Source of the DNA: Streptomyces sp. JJ38
GTDB taxonomy: Bacteria; Actinomycetota; Actinomycetes; Streptomycetales; Streptomycetaceae
Reading direction: 5' to 3'
DNA length: 50,425 nucleotides
NCBI RefSeq assembly: GCF_019303475.1
Contig: NZ_JABLSI010000039.1
Span: 5,001-55,425, forward strand
Both the position numbers and the translations under genes were made by a program. The notes beneath the pieces are model-generated. The model searched no databases. It was not told where the DNA came from and saw only the letters and a program-made list of their open reading frames with translations. Below are positions 32,850 to 41,316 of this stretch, one piece after another; positions within the stretch are counted from its first letter, which is position 1, and each line of letters begins with the position of its first letter.

Positions 32850-33925
32850 GCAACACCGTCATGGACCAGCGTCCCGTGGACGCCGCGGCCCCCCGCCCCG
32901 CCACGCTCCGGCACGCCCGGCTCCCCCGCTGGGCCCCGCTGGCGATCGCCCTCGTCTCGGCCGGCCTCGGCATCGGCATCGGCGTACTCGCCGACCTGAG
33001 CAGCCGAGCCCAGTGGGGCCTGATCGCCGCCCTGCTGTTCGTGCTGACGAGCTACGTCCTCACCTCCGCCGTCGAAGGCGTCCGGCAGGCCAAGGACCGC
33101 CTGGCCACGAGCCTGGTGTGGGTCTGCTTCCTCGCCGCCATCGTGCCCCTCGCCTCCCTGGTGTGGGAGACGGTCGCCCGCGGCGCCGAGATGTTCGACC
33201 TCTACTTCCTCACGCACTCCATGAGCGGGCTGCGCGACCTCCAGCCGGGCGGCGGTGTCTACCACTCGCTGATCGGCACCCTGGAGCAGGTCGGCCTCGC
33301 CACGCTCATCTCCGCGCCCATCGGTCTGCTGACCGCCGTCTACCTGGTCGAGTACGGCAAGGGGAAGCTCGCCAAGGCCGTGACGTTCTTCGTCGACGTC
33401 ATGACCGGCATCCCCTCGATCGTCGCGGGTCTGTTCGTCCTGTCCTTCTGGATCATCCTGCTCGACTTCGGCTACTCCGGCTGGGCCGGGGCCATGGCGC
33501 TCGCCATCCTGATGATGCCGATCGTCGTACGCTCGACCGAGGAGATGCTGAAGCTCGTCCCGAACGAGCTGCGCGAGGCGTCGCTCGCCCTCGGTGTGCC
33601 GAAGTGGCGGACGATCCTGAAGGTCGTGCTGCCGACCTCGATCGGCGGTATCACCACCGGTGTGATGCTCGCCGTGGCCCGCATCGCGGGTGAGACGGCA
33701 CCGATCATGCTGCTGGTTTTCGGCGCCTCGTCGATCAACAACAACCCGTTCGAAGGGCCGCAGGACTCGCTTCCGTACTTCATCTGGACGCAGTTCAAGG
33801 CCGGCAACCAGCACGCCTACGACCGGGCCTGGGCCGCCGCACTGGTGCTCATCGCCCTGGTGATGCTGCTCAACCTGCTGGCCCGAGGCGTCGCCCGCTG
33901 GAAGGCCCCCAAGACCGGCCACTGA
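32846..33925 (+). CDS. pstA: phosphate ABC transporter permease PstA
   Basis: Second membrane subunit, 359 residues. The first two hydrophobic segments (about 28-48 and 52-70) plus a third precede the transport core, which shows GIPSIVAGLFVLSFW and the EAA loop NELREASLALGVPKWRTILKVVLP. A conserved RIAGETAPIML follows, and the C-terminal segment is a single helix. It is longer than E. coli PstA at the N-terminus, as is usual in actinobacteria. Overlaps pstC by four bases; pstB follows after 100 bp. Confidence 0.95.
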   Translation: MSNTVMDQRPVDAAAPRPATLRHARLPRWAPLAIALVSAGLGIGIGVLADLSSRAQWGLIAALLFVLTSYVLTSAVEGVRQAKDRLATSLVWVCFLAAIVPLASLVWETVARGAEMFDLYFLTHSMSGLRDLQPGGGVYHSLIGTLEQVGLATLISAPIGLLTAVYLVEYGKGKLAKAVTFFVDVMTGIPSIVAGLFVLSFWIILLDFGYSGWAGAMALAILMMPIVVRSTEEMLKLVPNELREASLALGVPKWRTILKVVLPTSIGGITTGVMLAVARIAGETAPIMLLVFGASSINNNPFEGPQDSLPYFIWTQFKAGNQHAYDRAWAAALVLIALVMLLNLLARGVARWKAPKTGH

Positions 33926-34025
33926 CGGCCAGGTACACAGACCCCATGAACGCGACGTACGCGGGTGACCGGAACCATCCCGGCAGGGCGTGTACGCGGA
34001 TGTACGCAGAAAAGAAGTGATCCAC

Positions 34026-34802
34026 ATGGCCAAGCGCATCGACGTCAGCGGCCTGACCGCCTACTACGGCAGCCACAAGGCCATCGAGGACATCTCGATG
34101 ACCGTCGAACCCCGTTCCGTGACGGCCTTCATCGGGCCCTCCGGCTGCGGCAAGTCCACCTTCCTCCGCACCCTCAACCGCATGCACGAGGTGACCCCCG
34201 GCGGGCGCGTCGAGGGCAAGGTCATGCTGGACGACGAGTCCCTGTACGGCCCCGGGGTCGACCCCGTCGCCGTGCGCCGGACGATCGGCATGGTCTTCCA
34301 GCGTCCCAACCCCTTCCCGACGATGTCGATCTACGACAACGTCGCCGCCGGGCTGCGCCTCAACGGCAAGTACAGGAAGAGCGCGCTCGACGAGGTCGTG
34401 GAGCGCTCGCTGCGCGGCGCCAACCTGTGGAACGAGGTCAAGGACCGGCTGAACAAGCCCGGCTCCGGCCTCTCCGGCGGTCAGCAGCAGCGGCTGTGCA
34501 TCGCCCGCGCCATCGCCGTCGAGCCGCAGGTGCTGCTCATGGACGAGCCGTGCTCGGCCCTCGACCCGATCTCGACGATCGCCATCGAGGACCTGATCGG
34601 TGAGCTGAAGGAGCAGTACACGATCGTCATCGTCACGCACAACATGCAGCAGGCCGCGCGCGTCTCCGACCGCACCGCGTTCTTCAACCTCGCGGCGATC
34701 GGGCAGCCCGGCAAGCTGATCGAGATCGACGACACCGAGCGCATCTTCTCCAACCCCTCGGTGCAGGCCACCGAGGACTACATCTCCGGCCGCTTCGGCT
34801 GA
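34026..34802 (+). CDS. pstB: phosphate ABC transporter ATPase PstB
   Basis: A 258-residue ATPase. Walker A GPSGCGKS is at 37-44, signature LSGGQQQRLCIARAIA in the middle, Walker B VLLMDEPCSALDP, and switch histidine in VTHNMQQAAR. PstB-specific features are the NRMHEVTPGGRVEGKV insertion after Walker A and VFQRPNPFPTMSIYDNV at the Q-loop. It completes the Pst complex, and in many bacteria Pst also relays phosphate status to the PhoR sensor. AAGAAGTGA precedes the start. Confidence 0.96.
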   Translation: MAKRIDVSGLTAYYGSHKAIEDISMTVEPRSVTAFIGPSGCGKSTFLRTLNRMHEVTPGGRVEGKVMLDDESLYGPGVDPVAVRRTIGMVFQRPNPFPTMSIYDNVAAGLRLNGKYRKSALDEVVERSLRGANLWNEVKDRLNKPGSGLSGGQQQRLCIARAIAVEPQVLLMDEPCSALDPISTIAIEDLIGELKEQYTIVIVTHNMQQAARVSDRTAFFNLAAIGQPGKLIEIDDTERIFSNPSVQATEDYISGRFG

Positions 34803-34850
34803 CCGAGACGTCTGCGGTGCTGCATGGCGGTGCCACCGCATGACGAGAAG

Positions 34851-34893
34851 GGCCCGCCCGACCCCCGTCCAGGGTCGGGCGGGCCCTCCTTTG
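34851..34893 (+). terminator. terminator of the pst operon
   Basis: A perfect 15-bp stem, GGGCCCGCCCGACCC at 34851-34865 with GGGTCGGGCGGGCCC at 34873-34887, is followed by TCCTTT. It lies after pstB and before the convergent Pit gene and may act in both directions. Confidence 0.9.
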
Positions 34894-35020
34894 CGTTTCC
34901 GGCACCGCCCGGGCGCGTGCGGCCCTTCCGGCGCGCTTGGAGACGGGCGCTTCGCTGGTCAGACAGGGCTGGAAGGTACCGAGCGGACCGGGGGCAGAGC
35001 GACGCCGAGGGCGCCGAGGG

Positions 35021-36019
35021 TCAGCCGACGACCAGGTAGGCGAGGCCGTAGCCGAGCGCGGCCACCGAGGCCGCGGCCGGCATGGTGATGAACCAGCCGA
35101 CGACGATGTTCTTCGCGACGCCCCAGCGCACCGCCTTGACGCGGCGGGTCGCGCCCACGCCCATGATGGCCGAGGTGATGAGGTGCGTCGTGGAGATCGG
35201 GGCCGTGAAGACATAGGCCGTCGCGTACATGACGGAGGACGCGGTGGTCTCGGCGGCGAAGCCCTGGGGCGGGTCCAGGGCGATGATGCGGCGGCCCAGG
35301 GTCCGCATGATGCGCCAGCCGCCCGCGTAGGTGCCCAGGGAGAGCATCAGCGCACAGACGACCTTCACCCACAGCGGGATCGGCTCGCCCTGGTCCTCCA
35401 CCCCGGCGATGACCAGGGCCATCACCACGATGCCCATGGTCTTCTGGGCGTCCTGGAGGCCGTGGCCGAGGGCCATGCCGGCCGCCGAGACGGTCTGGGC
35501 GATCCGGAAGCCGCGCTGGGCCCGGTTCGGGTTGGCGTTCCGGAACACCCACAGGATGCCCGTCATCACCAGGTAGCCGAGGCCCATCCCCACCAGCGGC
35601 GACAGGAACATCGGGATGACGATCTTCGTCAGCACGCCGTCCCAGTAGACGGTGGTCGCCCCGGCGAGCGCCGCTCCGACCATGCCGCCGAACAGCGCGT
35701 GCGAGGAGGAGGACGGCAGGCCGAAGTACCAGGTGATCATGTTCCACGTGATCGCCCCGACCAGCGCGGCGAACAGGATGAGCATGCCGTTGTCGCCGCT
35801 CGGCGTCTCGATCAGGCCCTCGCTGACCGTCTCGGCGATGCCGCTGCCCATGAACGCGCCGGCCAGGTTCATGACCGCCGCCATGAGCAGCGCCACGCGG
35901 GGGGTGAGAGCCCGGGTCGAGATGGACGTAGCGATCGCGTTCGCGGAGTCGTGGAACCCGTTGGTGTAGGTGAAGAAGAGCGCGACGCCGACGACGACGA
36001 TCAGGGAGAACGTGTCCAC
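35021..36019 (-). CDS. pit: low-affinity inorganic phosphate transporter (Pit family)
   Basis: A 332-residue membrane carrier of the PiT family with about ten segments. The two inverted-repeat signature regions are FTYTNGFHDSANAIATSIST near the start and the later AYVFTAPISTTHLITSAIMGVG. GLPSSSSHALFGGMVGAA is the characteristic middle block. It moves metal-phosphate, or phosphate with a cation. The gene follows a DUF47 gene by six bases on the same strand, the standard Pit accessory arrangement, and is convergent with pst, putting both high- and low-affinity uptake side by side. Confidence 0.93.
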   Translation of the reverse strand: MDTFSLIVVVGVALFFTYTNGFHDSANAIATSISTRALTPRVALLMAAVMNLAGAFMGSGIAETVSEGLIETPSGDNGMLILFAALVGAITWNMITWYFGLPSSSSHALFGGMVGAALAGATTVYWDGVLTKIVIPMFLSPLVGMGLGYLVMTGILWVFRNANPNRAQRGFRIAQTVSAAGMALGHGLQDAQKTMGIVVMALVIAGVEDQGEPIPLWVKVVCALMLSLGTYAGGWRIMRTLGRRIIALDPPQGFAAETTASSVMYATAYVFTAPISTTHLITSAIMGVGATRRVKAVRWGVAKNIVVGWFITMPAAASVAALGYGLAYLVVG

Positions 36020-36025
36020 GACAGG

Positions 36026-36646
36026 TCAGGACTCCTTGACCGCGATGGTCTCCACCGTGTTCGCGACGTGCTCGAACGCGTCGGCCGCCTCCTCCAGGAC
36101 GTCCACCACCTGCTTGAGCTTGAGGACCTCGATCGCGTCGTACTTGCCGTTGAAGAGGTGGGCGAGGAGCTTCCGGTGAATCTGGTCGGCCTGGTTCTCC
36201 AGCCGGTTGACCTCGATCCAGTATTCGGTCAGATTCTCCATGGTGCGCAGGTGCGGCATCGCCTCGGCGGTCAGCTCCGCCGCCCTGGCCAGCACCTCGA
36301 TCTGCTGCTCGACGCCCTTCGGAAGCTCCTCGATCTGGTAGAGGACGACCAGGTCGACGGCCTCCTCCATGAAGTCCATGATGTCGTCGAGCAGGGAGGC
36401 GAGGCGGTAGATGTCCTCACGGTCGAACGGGGTGATGAAGGAGGAGTTGAGCTGGTGGAAGATCGCGTGCGTCGCGTCGTCGCCGGCGTGTTCGGCCGCG
36501 CGCATCCGCTCGGCGATGTCGGTCCGTGCGGAGGATTCCGCCCCGAGCAGTTCCATGAGGAGCTTCGAACCGGTCACGATGTTGTCCGCTGACGCGGCGA
36601 ACATGTCGTAGAAGCTCGTCTCCCTGGGGGTCAGACGAAAGCGCAC
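36026..36646 (-). CDS. PhoU-like DUF47 protein, partner of Pit
   Basis: A 206-residue helical protein of the DUF47/PhoU-like group that regulates adjacent Pit transporters. Markers are RLTPRETSFYDMFAASADNI at the start, AAEHAGDDATHAIFHQLNSSFITPFDREDIYRL and LVLYQIEELP (quoted in parts), and the repeated acidic metal-binding helices. The GTG at 36646 follows GAGG; the longer frame is not conserved in type. It is the first gene of the two-gene pit operon. A role in phosphate signalling through PhoR is possible but not shown. Confidence 0.9.
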   Translation of the reverse strand: MRFRLTPRETSFYDMFAASADNIVTGSKLLMELLGAESSARTDIAERMRAAEHAGDDATHAIFHQLNSSFITPFDREDIYRLASLLDDIMDFMEEAVDLVVLYQIEELPKGVEQQIEVLARAAELTAEAMPHLRTMENLTEYWIEVNRLENQADQIHRKLLAHLFNGKYDAIEVLKLKQVVDVLEEAADAFEHVANTVETIAVKES

Positions 36647-36809
36647 AAGGGGTCCTCGGGTGTGCTCGGGCGACAGTCTCGTTGATGCTAGGCGCATCAT
36701 CCGGCCACGGCGAACCGGTGGTCACCAGTGTCGCCCATGGGGGGTCGGCCGCAGAACCGGGGCCAAGGCAGGGCACTGTCGGCCATCGCGGGCCTCGGGG
36801 CACAATCGG

Positions 36810-36832
36810 TACAATATACCCAGCCGGGGTAT
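36810..36832 (+). promoter_or_regulatory. CsoR operator overlapping the csoR promoter
   Basis: A -10-like TACAAT at 36810-36815 is directly followed by the perfect inverted repeat ATACCC-AGCCG-GGGTAT (36816-36832), the form of CsoR copper-repressor sites. It begins 45 bp before the csoR start codon, so negative autoregulation relieved by copper is expected. Confidence 0.8.
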
Positions 36833-36860
36833 GACCCGGAGAAGGATCAGGGGAGCACAC

Positions 36861-37208
36861 ATGACGACCGTCGAACCCACACACGCCGGGACGACGGATC
36901 CCGCGCCCTCGCAGCAGCCGCCCGGGCCGCACGGCTACAGCAAGCAGAAGGACGCCCACCTCAAGCGGCTCCGGCGCGTCGAGGGGCAGATTCGCGGGCT
37001 TCAGCGGATGGTCGAAGAGGACGTGTACTGCATCGACGTCCTCACGCAGGTCTCCGCCTCGACGAAGGCGCTCCAGTCCTTCGCGCTCCAACTCCTCGAA
37101 GAGCATCTGCGGCACTGCGTCGCCGCGGCGGCCGACGAGGGCGGCGAGGAGATGGACGCCAAGGTGGCGGAAGCCACCGCCGCCATCGCCCGGCTCCTGC
37201 GCACCTGA
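36861..37208 (+). CDS. csoR: copper-sensing repressor CsoR
   Basis: A 115-residue all-helical repressor. Copper(I) ligands C57, H82 and C86 have exactly the spacing of M. tuberculosis CsoR (C36, H61, C65). HLKRLRRVEGQIRGLQRMVE is the conserved helix that touches DNA. The 26-residue N-terminal extension is Pro-rich and is common in Streptomyces forms. GGGGAG precedes the ATG. No copper transporter or chaperone gene adjoins it, so it must act elsewhere as well as on its own operator. Confidence 0.92.
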   Translation: MTTVEPTHAGTTDPAPSQQPPGPHGYSKQKDAHLKRLRRVEGQIRGLQRMVEEDVYCIDVLTQVSASTKALQSFALQLLEEHLRHCVAAAADEGGEEMDAKVAEATAAIARLLRT

Positions 37209-37288
37209 GCCGGACATCCCGCGCATCCACGCCATCATGGCCGGCCCCTCATGGCGGCAACCCCTGGCTGAAAACATGCGGTACGGCG

Positions 37289-37486
37289 TCAGTCCTCACG
37301 ACACTTCGGATCAGTCGGAGCGTCCGGCTCCGGGGCGTTCCGCTGCCCGGTGCCCAGCACCTCGTCGATCCGGTCGTCGCTCAACCGCTCGTCCGGCTCG
37401 GCGGCAGCGGCGATGATGAGTTCTCCGTACAGCTCGATCTCGGCGAGCGCCTCCCAGTCCTGGACCGCCGACGGTTCCCTCGGCAT
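37289..37486 (-). CDS. small conserved protein, 65 residues
   Basis: An acidic product beginning MPREPSAVQDWEALAEIELYG with a helix-rich N-terminal half (ELIIAAAAEPDERLSDDRID) and a disordered Pro/Asp tail. The pattern, WEALAEIELYGELIIAA in particular, recurs in small Streptomyces proteins of unknown role. GGAGG lies upstream of the start. Neighbour csoR is convergent. No enzymatic motif and no metal-binding cluster are seen. Confidence 0.75.
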   Translation of the reverse strand: MPREPSAVQDWEALAEIELYGELIIAAAAEPDERLSDDRIDEVLGTGQRNAPEPDAPTDPKCRED

Positions 37487-37721
37487 CCGTGGCCACCTCC
37501 CTGCAGACTGAGCCGCGAACGGCCCGGCCCCACCGCGCGGACGGGCCGACCGCTCACCCCCGACGCCTCACAGTAGGACGGCCCGGGGCATTCCCGCATG
37601 ACACATCCGGACTAGGACCACCCGGACGTGAGCCCCACGGGACGCCGGACGCCCCCCGGGGCGGGGGTCCCCGGGGCGGGGGCGCCCACGTCGTCCGCGC
37701 CCGCGCCCGCCGCCGTCGGCG

Positions 37722-38534
37722 TCACGCGGGCGGCGCGGGCGTGGTCGTGGCGATCCGGCCCGTGTAGACGTCCGCCCTCGGCGGCAGCTCCACCTCGACC
37801 GACGTCCCGAACGCGTACAACTCGGTGGTGGAGACGACGGCCTCGTCGTTCCCGAAGACGAACGTGTGCCGCACGCGACGCAGCCGCCCCTCCTCGTCGA
37901 GGTGCGCCTCGAAGGGCACGGCCCGGGTGGAGAACCCTTTCGCCGCCGCCGAGAGCTGGTCCCGCCGCCCCTGCGATGCCTCACCCGCCGCCGCCCGCAC
38001 GTCGGTCGTTCCGCGGAAACGCCGGACCAGCTTGCCGTCCAGCCGCCGCGTGCCCACGTACCGCACCGAGCTGACCCCCCGGAGCAGCTCCACCGCGACG
38101 AGCGGATCCGTCACCCCGTTGGAGACCAGGTTGCCGTCGGGCAGCTCCGCCGGATCCACCCGCACCCACTTGTCCTCCGGCACCCCGGCGCCGCGGTTCT
38201 TCATGTAGAGCGCCCCCGGGGCGATGACCGCCGTGACCGGGTCCTGCCGCTCGTCGGGCAGGGTGACCTCGATCCGGCCCATGCGCCGCCTGAAGTCGAA
38301 CCCCCCGGCCCCCCTGATGGTCAGCCGCGTGCCGCCGCTGCGCAGCTCCATCCGGCTGCGCACCCGCGACGTCCGCGCCTCCGCCAACTCGTCGGCCACC
38401 CGCCGCATCTGGGCGCGGGGATCATCGCCCGTCGACTCCTGCACCGCGACGGTGCGCCCCGAGCACCCGGTGCCCGCCACAGCCGTCAGCACGATCGCCG
38501 CGAGCACACCGGCCGTGGCCTTCCGCCTGTCCAT
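37722..38534 (-). CDS. lipoprotein of the LppX/LprG-like type
   Basis: A 270-residue secreted lipoprotein. The lipobox VAGTGC puts the lipid on C24. The mature part has the beta-rich layout of LppX/LprG/LolA-type carriers: a helix (MRRVADELAEARTSRVRSRM) followed by strands including RMGRIEVTLPDE, APGALYMKNRG, KWVRVDPAEL and EAHLDEEGRLRRVRHTF. Such proteins hold lipids in a hydrophobic cavity at the outer membrane face. The ligand is unknown. Divergent from the small 54-residue gene. Confidence 0.82.
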   Translation of the reverse strand: MDRRKATAGVLAAIVLTAVAGTGCSGRTVAVQESTGDDPRAQMRRVADELAEARTSRVRSRMELRSGGTRLTIRGAGGFDFRRRMGRIEVTLPDERQDPVTAVIAPGALYMKNRGAGVPEDKWVRVDPAELPDGNLVSNGVTDPLVAVELLRGVSSVRYVGTRRLDGKLVRRFRGTTDVRAAAGEASQGRRDQLSAAAKGFSTRAVPFEAHLDEEGRLRRVRHTFVFGNDEAVVSTTELYAFGTSVEVELPPRADVYTGRIATTTPAPPA

Positions 38535-38624
38535 CGCAACCAGACCCCCAACGGACCGTCCCTGGACTCGATCCGCTTAACGACGGCACCTGTGCAGCCG
38601 TTACGCCCGGGTAGCGTTGGCCCT

Positions 38625-38789
38625 GTGCCCGACCAGCGAGAGTCTCCCGACGCCACGGAAGAACACACCACGAGCCTGCGGGAGCGCGGTTCCTTCGTGA
38701 GCGCCCACTGCTCCTGCGGCTGGCGCGGCCCCGCGCGGCGCGCCCGGGCCCGGGCGCAGGCGGACGCGCGCGCCCACGACGAGGCGTAG
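38625..38789 (+). CDS. small basic protein with a CxC-type cysteine pair
   Basis: A 54-residue product opening VPDQRESPDATEEH, with the centre HCSCGWRGPARRARARAQ and the end DARAHDEA. Two cysteines and a histidine give only half a zinc site unless it dimerises. The GTG follows TAGCGT by seven bases with no Shine-Dalgarno, pointing to a leaderless mRNA. A related small protein is common in Streptomyces; the function is unknown. Confidence 0.65.
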   Translation: MPDQRESPDATEEHTTSLRERGSFVSAHCSCGWRGPARRARARAQADARAHDEA

Positions 38790-38829
38790 CCGCCGCGCAC
38801 GCCCGGAGAGGGGTGCGCGAGGCGGAGGC

Positions 38830-39510
38830 TCAGGCCGCCAGGTCGCGGCCGTGGGCCGCGGACACCGGCTCGCCGGAGGCTTCCTCGCGCTCGACGGCCC
38901 CCCGCGGCGGGGCGTGCACCAGCCGCCCCACGTGCGGCGACGCGGCCACGGCCCGGGTGAGCGGGGTGAGCAGGGCGGCCGCGAGCGGGGCGAGGAGCAG
39001 CACGACGGCGGCGCCCAGGGCCAGCCCGCCGATGACGTCCGTCGGGTAGTGCACCGCGGTGTAGACGCGCCCGAATCCCTGGAAGAGGGCCAGCGCGATG
39101 GCGAGCGCGCCGAGCTTCCGGTTGACGACGAAGATGCCCACGGCCAGGGCCATCACCAGCGCCGAGTGGTCGCTGACGAACGAGTAGCCGTCCTTCCCCG
39201 CCACCAGGACGTTGAGTCCCTCGTGATCGACGAACGGTCTCGGCCTGGCCACGAGCTCCCGGATCGGGTAGTTGACCAGGTAGGCGGCCGAGGCGCCCAG
39301 CGGGGCCCACATCAGCCCGGCGACGGCGGTCACGGCGTCCGGCCGGCGGCGCGCCGTCCACCACGCCCACAGGCCCAGCACCATGAGGCCGGCGATGACG
39401 CCGTACTCGCTGAGGAAGGCCAGCGCCGAGTTCGCCCAGTCGGGCAGGCTCGCCGACCAGCCGTTGACGCGGTAGAGCAGCCCGACGTCGGAGCTGTCCC
39501 AGTCAGACAT
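38830..39510 (-). CDS. PAP2-family membrane phosphatase
   Basis: A 226-residue integral membrane phosphatase with about five or six segments. The three PAP2 motifs are present: RELVARPRP (K/R-x6-R-P), FVSDHS (a variant of PSGH) and RVYTAVHYPTD (S/R-x5-H-x3-D). Together they supply the Arg, His and Asp of the active site. Members dephosphorylate undecaprenyl pyrophosphate or phosphatidate at the outer face. The His in SDHS and VHYPTD are both kept, so it should be active; the substrate is not determined by sequence. Confidence 0.87.
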   Translation of the reverse strand: MSDWDSSDVGLLYRVNGWSASLPDWANSALAFLSEYGVIAGLMVLGLWAWWTARRRPDAVTAVAGLMWAPLGASAAYLVNYPIRELVARPRPFVDHEGLNVLVAGKDGYSFVSDHSALVMALAVGIFVVNRKLGALAIALALFQGFGRVYTAVHYPTDVIGGLALGAAVVLLLAPLAAALLTPLTRAVAASPHVGRLVHAPPRGAVEREEASGEPVSAAHGRDLAA

Positions 39511-39874
39511 GGCGCTGCGGCCTCTCGTTCGCTGTCACTCGCGTCACCCGTGTAACTCGCCCTGCATGGCTACCGGCCCCGTGTCTCGGAAGGTCATCCG
39601 ATCCTGGTCAGGGAACGCGGCAGCCGGTCCCGGCGTTCCGCCATCCACTGAATGATCACGTCCACGTTATCGAAGAGTGACCGAACGCCGCCGCGTGCCC
39701 GGCGTCCGCGACCACGTCCCCGGGGTGTGGGGAGCCCGTCTCCGGCGTCCACGGGCCGTGTCCGGCGTCCGCGGCCCGTGTCCGGCGTCCGCGGCCCGTG
39801 TCCGGCGTCCGCGGCGTCCGCGGCGTCCGCGGCGTCCCACCCAGCGTAGGGCCACCGGGCGACCGGGGCAGCGC
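39511..39874. other. 364-bp intergenic region with tandem repeats
   Basis: No gene is seen. Positions 39741-39838 hold a repeat array: a 20-bp unit TCCGGCGTCCGCGGCCCGTG in three to four copies (39741-39800 and a partial), then four copies of a 9-bp unit GCGGCGTCC-like. The rest carries the upstream region of the PAP2 gene, with no recognisable promoter, and the 3' end of the hydrolase gene. Function of the repeat is unknown. Confidence 0.9.
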
Positions 39875-40864
39875 TCAGCCGGTCGGGCGGGTGGCCCCGA
39901 AGTAGTCGGGCGAGTCGATGGGATCGAACCGGATGACGGCCCCCGTGTAGGGGGCGTCGATCATGTACCCGCCGCCGACGTAGATCCCGACGTGGTGGAT
40001 GGAACGGGGATCATCGAGGTCGTGGGCGAAGAAGACGAGGTCGCCGGGGAGCAGTTCGCCACGGGACGGATGCGGCCCGGCGTTCCACTGGTCGTTGGCC
40101 ACACGCGGCAGCTCGATGCCCACCGAGGCGTAGGCGGCCTTGGTCAGCCCCGAGCAGTCGAACCGTCCGCCGTCCTCGGCCGTGCCGTCACCGCCCCACA
40201 GATAGGGCGTGCCCAGCTTCTCCTGCGCGTAGTGGATGGCCCCGGCGGCCTGGCGGGCGGGCGAGAGCCGCCCCTGGGCCGCCGCGAAGGACTCCTCCAT
40301 CTTGCGGATGACCGCGACGTAGTTCCGCGTCTCCTCGTAGGGCGGCACCCCGCCGTACTTGATCACGGCGTAGGGCCCGGCGTTGTAGGCGGCCAGCATG
40401 TTCGACGTCACGTCGCCCGGCACCTTCGCCACGTTGCGGGCCAGCGTGCAGTCGTAGGACGCGGCCGAGGGGATCGCGTCCTCCGGGTCCCAGACGTTGG
40501 CCTCGCCGTCCCCGTTGGCGTCCAGCCCGTGCACGGCCCAGGTGCCGGGGATGAACTGCGCGATGCCCTGCGCCTCGGCGGGCGACTGCGCCCGCGGGTT
40601 CCAGCCGCTCTCCTGGTACAGCTGCGCCGCCAGCAGCGCGGGGTTCAGCGCCTCGCACAGGCCCCCCCACTTCTGTACGAGCTTCTCGTACTCCGCGGGC
40701 ACCGAGCCCTTCGCCAGCCGTACCGGGCTGCCCCCGCCCGGACCGAACTGGGACGCGGACACGTACGTGCCCACCACCAGCAACGCCAGGAACGACAACA
40801 CCAGGCCGAAACCGCACCCCGAAGCCACCCAAGCCTTCCGCACCCCCCAACCATCGCATTCCAT
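39875..40864 (-). CDS. bifunctional lytic transglycosylase / NlpC-P60 hydrolase (VirB1-like)
   Basis: A 329-residue wall-degrading protein with a membrane anchor (about 14-35). An SLT-type transglycosylase domain (about 65-195) has catalytic E85 in QESGWNPRAQ and the GIAQFIPGTW motif. It is followed by an NlpC/P60 endopeptidase domain (about 210-320) with C237 (DCSGL) and H291 (HHVGIYVG). The third catalytic position is D303 (MIDAP), not the usual His. The same pairing is carried by conjugative elements to open the wall for the transfer channel. It is divergent from the T4SS-like genes, with 64 bp between starts. Confidence 0.88.
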   Translation of the reverse strand: MECDGWGVRKAWVASGCGFGLVLSFLALLVVGTYVSASQFGPGGGSPVRLAKGSVPAEYEKLVQKWGGLCEALNPALLAAQLYQESGWNPRAQSPAEAQGIAQFIPGTWAVHGLDANGDGEANVWDPEDAIPSAASYDCTLARNVAKVPGDVTSNMLAAYNAGPYAVIKYGGVPPYEETRNYVAVIRKMEESFAAAQGRLSPARQAAGAIHYAQEKLGTPYLWGGDGTAEDGGRFDCSGLTKAAYASVGIELPRVANDQWNAGPHPSRGELLPGDLVFFAHDLDDPRSIHHVGIYVGGGYMIDAPYTGAVIRFDPIDSPDYFGATRPTG

Positions 40865-40928
40865 GGCAGAATTCGAGAAGGCTGTACCGAGCCGATGACC
40901 GACAACCCACCTGTGGCGGTGAGTTCAC

Positions 40929-41237
40929 ATGTTCCTTGCGGCCGAAGAAGGCGACATCACCACCATTATCGGGGGAATCGCACCCGACTGGGGCCCGTTC
41001 GGCTCCCTGGGCACCGAGGCCCGCGTCATGATCGAGGTGGTCATGGCCGTCGCCATCCTCATCTGCCTCGGCATCGCGATCTGGGGTGCCGCCAAGCAGC
41101 GCATCGGTGCCACCGCCCTGCGCGACACGTTCAGCGCCGAACAGGGGAAGGGCCTGATCGTCGCGGGACTCACCGGCGTCTTCATCATCGGGTCGCTGGG
41201 AACCCTGTTCACGATCGTCTACGGTATGGCCGTCTAG
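40929..41237 (+). CDS. two-TM small membrane protein (VirB2/TrbC-like)
   Basis: A 102-residue protein with hydrophobic segments at about 34-53 and 74-98 separated by a short basic loop (AAKQRIGATALRDTFSA). The layout matches VirB2/TrbC-type pilin-like subunits of type IV secretion systems, and the gene opens the T4SS-like block. No cleavable leader longer than about 30 residues and no cyclisation signature is evident, so pilin function is inferred from topology and place only. Confidence 0.7.
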   Translation: MFLAAEEGDITTIIGGIAPDWGPFGSLGTEARVMIEVVMAVAILICLGIAIWGAAKQRIGATALRDTFSAEQGKGLIVAGLTGVFIIGSLGTLFTIVYGMAV

Positions 41238-41316
41238 CCGTTCGGGCGGTTTACGGCGCTTCTGCGGCTTTTCCCCTCTCCGTCCGCCAGGCCGCGCCGA
41301 CCCCCGGGAGCGTCTC

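Noticed and set aside
40929..41237. Integrative conjugative element boundary
   Set aside because: No tRNA, integrase, direct repeats or excisionase was found near either end of the T4SS-like block.
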